Below are positions 8,104 to 13,287 of a stretch of DNA of 13,287 nt, in pieces. Positions within the stretch are counted from its first letter, which is position 1. Each line of letters opens with the position of its first letter. Source of the stretch: Alphaproteobacteria bacterium (lineage in GTDB: Bacteria; Pseudomonadota; Alphaproteobacteria; RF32; CAG-239); contig JAFYWO010000188.1 of assembly GCA_017557925.1 (NCBI GenBank), forward strand, positions 1-13,287, written 5' to 3'. Position numbers and translations under genes: made by a program. The notes below the pieces were generated by a model. It saw only the letters and a program-made list of their open reading frames with translations. It was not told where the DNA came from and did no database searches.

Positions 8104-8814
8104 TCACTTAATTATTGTAAAATTACCTTTATTGTCTATTGCATCAATAAGAGATGTTGTAGATTCTTGCTTAAAGACAACAATAGGTAAGTTGTTTTCT
8201 CTAGCCATAGATATAGCAGTCATATCCATAACTTTTAATTCTTTTGTTATTACTTCATCATACGAAACGGTTTCAAATCGTTTTGCATTACGATTCTTTT
8301 TTGGGTCACTATCATAAACCCCGTCAACCTGTGTTGCCTTAAATAAAGCATCGCAGTTTGTTTCCAGAGCTCTTAAAGTTGCTCCTGTATCTGTGGTAAA
8401 ATATGGGTTTCCGGTTCCTCCTGCGAAAATTATTACATAACCATCAGCTAAAAGTTGTTGAGCTCTTCTGTATGAATAACTTTCCGCAACTTGCGGAACG
8501 TTTAATCCTGATAATATTTCACAAGGTATACCTTTTGCATTTATGGCACTTTTTAAAAACAAAGCATTGATGATTGTAGCAAGCATTCCTGCTTGATCGG
8601 CAACTGAGCGAGCCATGTCTTTATTTTTGTTGTTTACACCTCTGTAAAAGTTTCCGCCACCAATAACAATGCAAAGTTCAACACTTTTATTATGAACTTT
8701 TTTTATGCTTTCTGTTATAGTTGCTAAAATATTTTCATCAATACCAAAAGCTTGGTTTCCCATTAACCCTTCGCCTGAAAGCTTTAAAAGTATTCTTTTG
8801 TATGTTTTACTCAT
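8104..8814 (-). CDS. pyrH: UMP kinase PyrH, start placed at the internal ATG
   Basis: PyrH phosphorylates UMP to UDP with ATP, feeding pyrimidine nucleotides to RNA, DNA and the UDP-sugars of the envelope; the bacterial enzyme is a hexamer of the amino acid kinase fold. With the ATG at 8814-8812 the protein has 236 residues (E. coli 241). Motifs are KLSGE (11-15), VIGGGNFYRG (50-59), DQAGMLATIINAL (73-85), FAGGTGNPYFTTDT (130-143) and TQVDGVYDSDP (161-171). The open frame extends to a TTG at 8856, but that codon overlaps the likely -10 element, the extra 14 residues are not typical of the family, and AGAGGG lies at the right distance before the ATG. The stop TGA forms part of the frr ribosome binding site. 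It is the first gene of the operon; rpsB and tsf, its usual upstream neighbours, are absent. Confidence 0.96.
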   Translation of the reverse strand: MSKTYKRILLKLSGEGLMGNQAFGIDENILATITESIKKVHNKSVELCIVIGGGNFYRGVNNKNKDMARSVADQAGMLATIINALFLKSAINAKGIPCEILSGLNVPQVAESYSYRRAQQLLADGYVIIFAGGTGNPYFTTDTGATLRALETNCDALFKATQVDGVYDSDPKKNRNAKRFETVSYDEVITKELKVMDMTAISMARENNLPIVVFKQESTTSLIDAIDNKGNFTIIK

Positions 8815-8847
8815 AGATATCCCTCTAAAAAACAATCTACAGTCAAT

Positions 8848-8853
8848 ATTATA
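8848..8853 (-). promoter_or_regulatory. -10 element of the likely pyrH operon promoter
   Basis: The minus strand reads a perfect TATAAT about 33 bases before the pyrH ATG. No good -35 lies at 17 bases; ATGACA, with 5 of 6 matches, is 14 bases upstream, which is short. Transcripts would start near 8841, leaving a leader of under 30 bases with the AGAGGG site and excluding the alternative TTG start at 8856. It would drive the eight-gene operon down to fabZ. Confidence 0.5.
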
Positions 8854-8927
8854 CAATTAAATCATTTTGTCATCAGTTTTTTAGCTGAAATGTATAAAAA
8901 GATAAAATATGCACGTTTATCATAAAT

Positions 8928-8957
8928 TTGGTTGAAATTTTAGGTGTATGTTATAAT
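8928..8957 (+). promoter_or_regulatory. Likely extended -10 promoter of plsY-dprA-topA
   Basis: A perfect TATAAT at 8952-8957 is preceded by TG one base upstream (8949-8950), making an extended -10 element. The -35 is weak: TTGGTT at 8928-8933 with an 18-base spacer, or TTGAAA at 8932-8937 with only 14. The predicted start near 8964 leaves a leader of about 27 bases with GGAGA at 8979-8983 before the plsY ATG. It diverges from the pyrH promoter roughly 100 bases away. Confidence 0.6.
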
Positions 8958-8990
8958 ATGATACGAAACTAAACTATCGGAGAATAAATT

Positions 8991-9617
8991 ATGTCTGCAG
9001 AAACAATTTATGCAATAAGTGCTTTGTTAGGTTATTTTGTAGGGTCTATCCCTTTTGGGTTGATTTTAACCAGAATGGCAGGTTATGGTGATATTAGAAA
9101 GATTGGTTCAGGCAATATAGGTGCAACCAATGTTTTGAGAACAGGTAATAAAGGTCTTGCGTTGTTGACTGTTTTATGTGATGCGTTTAAGGCAGGTATT
9201 GCAGCATTTGTTGCAGGACATATTTTTGCTGGCGAAAATGGTGTTACAGCTTCTCTTGTTGCTGGTGCTTTTGGTGTTTTAGGGCATAATTTTCCTGTGT
9301 GGTTGAAATTTAAAGGTGGTAAAGGTGTAGCGTCAACTTTTGGTTTTATATTGATGACTTGTTGGCCTGTAGCTCTGATTGCTCTTGCAATTTGGCTTAT
9401 AATGGCATTTACGTTTAAGTATTCGTCTTTATCAGCATTAACTGCTTCAGCATTGGTTCCTTTTGTGTCATACTTTTTAGCTCCATCAATAGAATATACT
9501 TATGTATATACTGCAATCGTTATTTTGGTAATAGTTCGTCATCACGCTAATATTAAAAGATTACTAAAAGGCGAAGAGAGTAAAATTAAACTTAAAAAAG
9601 AAGAAAAAAGTGAATAA
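8991..9617 (+). CDS. plsY: Glycerol-3-phosphate acyltransferase PlsY
   Basis: PlsY moves an acyl group from acyl-phosphate to glycerol-3-phosphate, the first committed step of phospholipid synthesis, in the inner membrane. The 208-residue protein has about five membrane segments. It shows the three family motifs: KIGSGNIGATNVLR (37-50), LGHNFPVWLKFKGGKGVAS (97-115) and RHHANIKRLLKGEE (183-196). The last 15 residues are a lysine- and glutamate-rich cytoplasmic tail. The start ATG has GGAGA upstream at a normal distance and a clear promoter before it. It overlaps the start of dprA by 8 bases. Its product leads, after a second acylation by PlsC, to the substrate of CdsA, which is encoded on the other side of the divergent promoter. 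The partner PlsX is not in the window. Confidence 0.97.
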   Translation: MSAETIYAISALLGYFVGSIPFGLILTRMAGYGDIRKIGSGNIGATNVLRTGNKGLALLTVLCDAFKAGIAAFVAGHIFAGENGVTASLVAGAFGVLGHNFPVWLKFKGGKGVASTFGFILMTCWPVALIALAIWLIMAFTFKYSSLSALTASALVPFVSYFLAPSIEYTYVYTAIVILVIVRHHANIKRLLKGEESKIKLKKEEKSE

Positions 9618-10716
9618 AGAAAAGTTAATATCATATATTCAGCTTATAAATACCACAGGTATAGGTTCTGTCAGCTTCAAAAAACTGATAGACAGATACA
9701 AGGATGTTGATATAGCCTTAAAAGAGCTCTCAAAAAAAAGAGAGCTTTTCTCACGTTCTTTAGCTGAAAAAGAATTAATGCTGGCAGAAATAAAAAAAGT
9801 AAAACTAATAACAATGGATGATGAAATTTATCCTTATAACCTTAAACAAGTAGAAGGCTGTCCACCAATACTATACGCTCTCGGCAATACAGATTTGCTA
9901 AAAAACAATAATGCGCTTGCGATTGTAGGTTCAAGAAATGCATCTTTTAGTGCAAACCGCATGGCTCAACAATTCTCAAAAGAATTGGCAGATTCTGGTA
10001 TAACTGTTGTTTCGGGTATGGCACGAGGGATAGATGCATCAGCACATATTGGAGCATTAGATTCTAAAGCTTCTACAATAGCTGTTTTGGGCACGGGAAT
10101 AGATATTATTTATCCTAAAGAGAATGAAAATTTATATAATAATATAAAAGAGAAAGGTTTAATAATATCAGAATACCCGATGAAAACTTCTCCTCAAGCT
10201 TCAAATTTTCCTCGTCGCAATCGCATAGTATCTGGTTTGAGTAAAGGAGTTTTGGTAATAGAGGCAAGTATAAAATCAGGTTCGTTAATAACAGCTAATA
10301 TGGCTTTAGAGCAAGGAAGGGATGTTTATTCAATACCCGGTGCTCCTTTTGATGGTAGAACATCCGGTTGTAACAAACTTTTAAAAGAAGGTGCAATATT
10401 GACGGAAACGCCAGAAGACATAATAAATAATTTTTGTTTTGATGATAAAATTTTTATTCCGGTTAAGCCTCCAAAAAATACAACACCGGAATTATTTGAA
10501 TATTCACTTGACAATGAACAAAATAATTTAGATATTGCAGACGACAATAATTTGCATCAAAAATTGTTATCACTCATTTCAGAAACAGGTGAGGATATAG
10601 ATGATATAATACGTTCATTATCTCAACCACCTGAAGAAACATTGATGGCAATAACAGAATTAGAGTTAGATGGCAAACTAATGCGCCTACCAGGAAATAA
10701 AGTAGCCAAATCTTAA
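9610..10716 (+). CDS. dprA: DNA processing protein DprA (Smf), GTG start
   Basis: DprA binds incoming single-stranded DNA in natural transformation and loads RecA on it. The 368 residues show an N-terminal helical SAM/HhH-like domain (about 1-80), the extended Rossmann fold (about 85-275) and a C-terminal winged-helix domain (about 312-365) as in many proteobacterial DprA. Conserved stretches are IVGSRNAS (105-112), VSGMARGIDASAHIGAL (134-150), AVLGTGIDIIYP (158-169), NFPRRNRIVSGLS (199-211) and EASIKSGSLITANMALEQGR (218-237). The start is GTG inside the last codons of plsY, with an 8-base overlap and only a weak purine-rich site, suggesting coupled translation. dprA is widespread in bacteria not known to be competent, so it does not prove transformation. 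An A8 run with flanking inverted repeat lies in codons 39-46. Confidence 0.96.
   Translation: MNKEKLISYIQLINTTGIGSVSFKKLIDRYKDVDIALKELSKKRELFSRSLAEKELMLAEIKKVKLITMDDEIYPYNLKQVEGCPPILYALGNTDLLKNNNALAIVGSRNASFSANRMAQQFSKELADSGITVVSGMARGIDASAHIGALDSKASTIAVLGTGIDIIYPKENENLYNNIKEKGLIISEYPMKTSPQASNFPRRNRIVSGLSKGVLVIEASIKSGSLITANMALEQGRDVYSIPGAPFDGRTSGCNKLLKEGAILTETPEDIINNFCFDDKIFIPVKPPKNTTPELFEYSLDNEQNNLDIADDNNLHQKLLSLISETGEDIDDIIRSLSQPPEETLMAITELELDGKLMRLPGNKVAKS
9725..9749 (+). repeat. Small intragenic hairpin around an A8 run in dprA
   Basis: AGCTCTC (9725-9731) and GAGAGCT (9740-9746) can pair as a 7-base stem around a loop of eight A, followed by TTTT. It resembles a weak intrinsic terminator inside the first 50 codons of dprA. 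It may be chance in a lysine-rich coding stretch. Confidence 0.35.
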
Positions 10717-10729
10717 AAGGATTATGTAA

Positions 10730-13189
10730 ATGAAATTAGTAGTAGTAGAGTCACCGGCCAAAGCCAAAACAATTAATAAATACTTAGGTAAAGATTATCA
10801 AGTTTTAGCAAGTTATGGACATATACGAGATCTACCAAGTAAAGACGGCTCAGTAAATCCTGATGAAGAATTTAAGATGGTGTGGGAATTAAGTTCTGGT
10901 GGTAAAAAACGCTTAAACGATATAATTGCAGCCCTAAAGAATTGTGATACGTTAGTCCTCGCATCCGACCCGGATAGAGAAGGTGAGGCAATAGCGTGGC
11001 ATTTGTTGGAAGAATTAAATTCCAAAAAAAAGTTAAAAGATAAAAATATAGAAAGGGTGGTTTTTCACGAAATTACAAAAAATGCAGTAACAGAAGCGAT
11101 AGAAAATCCTCGCCAAATAGATAATAACCTAGTGTCAGCCTATATGGCACGTCGTGCATTAGATTATCTTGTAGGTTTTACTTTATCACCTGTTTTATGG
11201 CGTAAACTTCCTGGCTCAAAATCAGCAGGCAGAGTGCAATCTGTTGCTCTCCGTTTAATTTGCGAAAGAGAAATGGAGATAGAAAAATTCAAACCTGAAG
11301 AATATTGGACTATAGATGTAGATTTAGGTGCAAAAGAAAATGCCATAATTCCTGCTCATTTAGTAAATTTAGATGGTAAAAAGTTAGAAAAATTTGATAT
11401 AAATACAAAAGAAAAAGCAGACATTGCTAAAACAAAAATAGAAGCGCAAAATTTTGAAATATCTAAAATAGAACGTAAAGATACAAACCGCAATCCTGCA
11501 CCACCATTTACTACCTCAACCCTTCAACAAGAGGCAGCTCGTAAACTAAGATTCTCTGCAAAAAAGACAATGCAAGTTGCTCAAAAACTCTATGAATCAG
11601 GTTTTATTACTTATATGAGAACGGATGCTGTTAATTTATCAGCAGAGGCCATAACAAATTGTCGTGAAGCAATAAAAAAATACTTTGGAGAAGAATATTT
11701 ACCTAAACAACCCAAAGAATATAAAACAAAATCCAAAAATGCTCAAGAAGCGCATGAGGCAATTCGTCCGGCAGACATAATGAACACTCCTAACAAGATG
11801 AAAGAAAAGTTGGATGAGGATTCTCATAAATTGTACGAACTTATCTGGAAAAGAACAGTTGCTTGCCAAATGAATCCCGCTATTATGGATAGAGTTGTAA
11901 TAGATTCTATATCCGAAGATAAGCAAATATTACTTCGTGCAAACGGTCAGGTAATAAAATTTGATGGTTTCTTGAAACTATATCAAGAAGGTAAGGATGA
12001 TGCTCCTGATGATGAAGAAAATAGACTTCTTCCAAATGTAGAAGTAGGAGAAAAGGTTTCTAAAAAACAAATTAAACCTGAGCAACATTTTACCACACCT
12101 CCTCCTCGTTTTACAGAAGCAAGTTTAGTAAAAAAACTGGAAGAACTAGGTATTGGTCGTCCATCAACTTATGCTTCAATTATTGCGGTTTTACAAGACC
12201 GTAAATATGTAAAAGTAGAGAAGTTGCGCTTTATTCCTGAAGATAGAGGTCGTATTGTTACAATCTTTTTAGAAAACTATTTCAAAAAATATGTAGAGTA
12301 TGATTTTACAGCTCAAATGGAAACTCATCTTGACGATATTTCTGCAGGTTCAATGGAATGGAAAACACTTTTAAATAATTTTTGGACTAAATTTAATAGC
12401 AATATTCAAGCTGTCCAACCTCTACAAGTAAGTGAAGTTATAGACAAGATAGATGAAGTATTGGCATATCACTTGTTTCCTGAAAAAGAAGACGGAACAG
12501 ATCCTCGTCTTTGTCCAGAGTGCAGGAAAGGTCATTTAAGTATCAAATTAGGTAAATTTGGTGCATTTCTTGGCTGTTCAAATTATCCTGAATGTAAATA
12601 TACAATGCCATTAACAGACGTTAAGGATGAAGAGGAAAATTCAATAGAAAAGAAACCAAATCCGGAAGATAAGCTGTTAGGAGAACATCAAGGTCTAAAT
12701 GTATACCTAAAAAAAGGTCCTTATGGTTTTTATATTCAACTCGGAGAAGATGCAACGGCAACAACCGAGAAACCTAAACGTATAGCTCTTCCAAAATCCT
12801 TAAATCCGGAAGAAGTAACCTTTGAACATGCTGACAGGTTGATAAGTCTTCCAAAAGATATAGGCAATGGGATAACCGTAAATATCGGCAAAATCGGTCC
12901 ATATATCAAACAGGGAGCAAAATCTCGTTCATTAACTGGCAATGATAATATTTTCAATATCACACAAGAAAGAGCTGAAGAATTATTGCAAAATGTTCAA
13001 GACCGACCGGAAGCAAAATCACTAGGTCAACATCCAAAATTAAAAGCAGATATCTTTCTTGCAACAGGCCGTTATGGAGAATATCTAAAATGTGGTAAAA
13101 ATAACTATCGCCTTACTAAAGGAATAGTAACAAAGGACTTAACTTTAGAAAAAGCAATAGAAATCATAAACGAACAAATAAAATCATAA
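10730..13189 (+). CDS. topA: DNA topoisomerase I (type IA)
   Basis: TopA relaxes negative supercoils by cutting one DNA strand through a 5'-phosphotyrosine link and passing the other strand. The 819-residue protein opens with the Toprim domain (1-about 115): VVVESPAKAKTINKYLG with Glu7, and SDPDREGEAIAWHL (79-92) with D80 and D82 binding Mg. The active-site tyrosine is Tyr295 in GFITYMRTDAVNLS, with Arg297 beside it. HEAIRP (342-347) and GIGRPSTYASII (474-485) are further conserved parts. One four-cysteine zinc finger (C595, C598, C616, C622) is followed by repeat-like C-terminal modules (GPYGFYIQLG, GKIGPYIKQG, GRYGEYLKCG). E. coli has 865 residues and several zinc ribbons; one finger plus such repeats fits alphaproteobacterial TopA. 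AAAGG precedes the ATG, 13 bases after dprA. A minimal ATG-TAA sits just before the start. Confidence 0.98.
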   Translation: MKLVVVESPAKAKTINKYLGKDYQVLASYGHIRDLPSKDGSVNPDEEFKMVWELSSGGKKRLNDIIAALKNCDTLVLASDPDREGEAIAWHLLEELNSKKKLKDKNIERVVFHEITKNAVTEAIENPRQIDNNLVSAYMARRALDYLVGFTLSPVLWRKLPGSKSAGRVQSVALRLICEREMEIEKFKPEEYWTIDVDLGAKENAIIPAHLVNLDGKKLEKFDINTKEKADIAKTKIEAQNFEISKIERKDTNRNPAPPFTTSTLQQEAARKLRFSAKKTMQVAQKLYESGFITYMRTDAVNLSAEAITNCREAIKKYFGEEYLPKQPKEYKTKSKNAQEAHEAIRPADIMNTPNKMKEKLDEDSHKLYELIWKRTVACQMNPAIMDRVVIDSISEDKQILLRANGQVIKFDGFLKLYQEGKDDAPDDEENRLLPNVEVGEKVSKKQIKPEQHFTTPPPRFTEASLVKKLEELGIGRPSTYASIIAVLQDRKYVKVEKLRFIPEDRGRIVTIFLENYFKKYVEYDFTAQMETHLDDISAGSMEWKTLLNNFWTKFNSNIQAVQPLQVSEVIDKIDEVLAYHLFPEKEDGTDPRLCPECRKGHLSIKLGKFGAFLGCSNYPECKYTMPLTDVKDEEENSIEKKPNPEDKLLGEHQGLNVYLKKGPYGFYIQLGEDATATTEKPKRIALPKSLNPEEVTFEHADRLISLPKDIGNGITVNIGKIGPYIKQGAKSRSLTGNDNIFNITQERAEELLQNVQDRPEAKSLGQHPKLKADIFLATGRYGEYLKCGKNNYRLTKGIVTKDLTLEKAIEIINEQIKS

Positions 13190-13198
13190 CCAAAAAAT

Positions 13199-13227
13199 AA
13201 AAACGGATACAGCAAGTATCCGTTTTT
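13199..13227. terminator. Bidirectional rho-independent terminator after topA
   Basis: A perfect 12-base stem (AAAAACGGATAC at 13199-13210, complement at 13216-13227) encloses a 5-base loop. It begins 9 bases after the topA stop. The plus strand ends in TTTTT then GTTTG; on the minus strand the run is TTTTTATTTTTT, so it can also stop the convergent gene to the right. Confidence 0.9.
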
Positions 13228-13245
13228 GTTTGTCACCAATTTAAC

Positions 13246-13287
13246 TTAGCGATCTTCCTCAATGCTTCTCAGCACTGTCTTTTCATA
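13246..13287 (-). CDS. C-terminal end of an unidentified convergent gene
   Basis: Thirteen codons plus a TAA stop (13248-13246) are open from the right edge on the minus strand, ending ...VLRSIEEDR. The other two minus-strand frames close within this stretch. The stop lies 19 bases before the shared terminator, a typical place for a convergent gene end. The fragment is too short to name a family, and it could be chance. Confidence 0.4.
   Translation of the reverse strand, partial: YEKTVLRSIEEDR

Noticed and set aside
8815..8856. N-terminal extension of pyrH from a TTG start
   Set aside because: The TTG sits by the -10 element, the extra 14 residues do not fit the family, and the internal ATG has a proper ribosome binding site.
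10724..10729. ATG-TAA minimal upstream reading frame before topA
   Set aside because: It sits only 3 bases from the SD and occurs easily by chance in AT-rich DNA; no evidence that it regulates topA.
1..13287. Possible novel defence, mobile or secretion system
   Set aside because: All long reading frames belong to known housekeeping families with intact motifs; no transposase, integrase, repeat array or unknown large gene was seen.

Overview
The window is an AT-rich stretch of a Gram-negative chromosome carrying core housekeeping genes. The gene order pyrH-frr-uppS-cdsA-rseP-bamA-lpxD-fabZ, facing a plsY-dprA-topA block, matches the arrangement I know from Alphaproteobacteria. The single-PDZ, 377-residue RseP fits that group. 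The lineage is inferred from gene order and protein sequence only. The low G+C and short intergenic gaps suggest a host-associated or streamlined member, but this is not proven.

Layout. The minus strand from about 8850 down to 1072 is one tightly packed operon. A promoter lies ahead of pyrH; eight genes follow with gaps of 4 to 20 bases or a 14-base overlap. The first half serves nucleotide supply and translation (UMP kinase, ribosome recycling factor). The second half builds the envelope: undecaprenyl diphosphate, CDP-diacylglycerol, the site-2 protease RseP, the outer-membrane assembly protein BamA, and the lipid A/fatty acid enzymes LpxD and FabZ. A strong terminator-like hairpin follows fabZ, and only 12 bases beyond it starts sufS, a cysteine desulfurase cut by the left window edge.

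The 176-base gap at 8815-8990 is a divergent promoter region. To its right, on the plus strand, plsY (first acyl transfer of phospholipid synthesis), dprA (RecA loading on incoming single-stranded DNA) and topA (topoisomerase I) form a second operon. It ends in a clear, probably bidirectional terminator at 13199-13227. The last 14 codons of a convergent minus-strand gene reach the right edge.

Functionally, plsY and cdsA are consecutive parts of phospholipid synthesis transcribed from opposite sides of the same gap, and uppS, bamA, rseP, lpxD and fabZ serve the cell wall and outer membrane. I saw no mobile element, CRISPR array, tRNA or rRNA. I also saw no sign of a new defence or secretion system. 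The points worth a second look are the missing operon members (dxr, lpxA, rpsB-tsf), the overlap of a terminator and a possible promoter before sufS, and the non-aromatic C-terminus of BamA.
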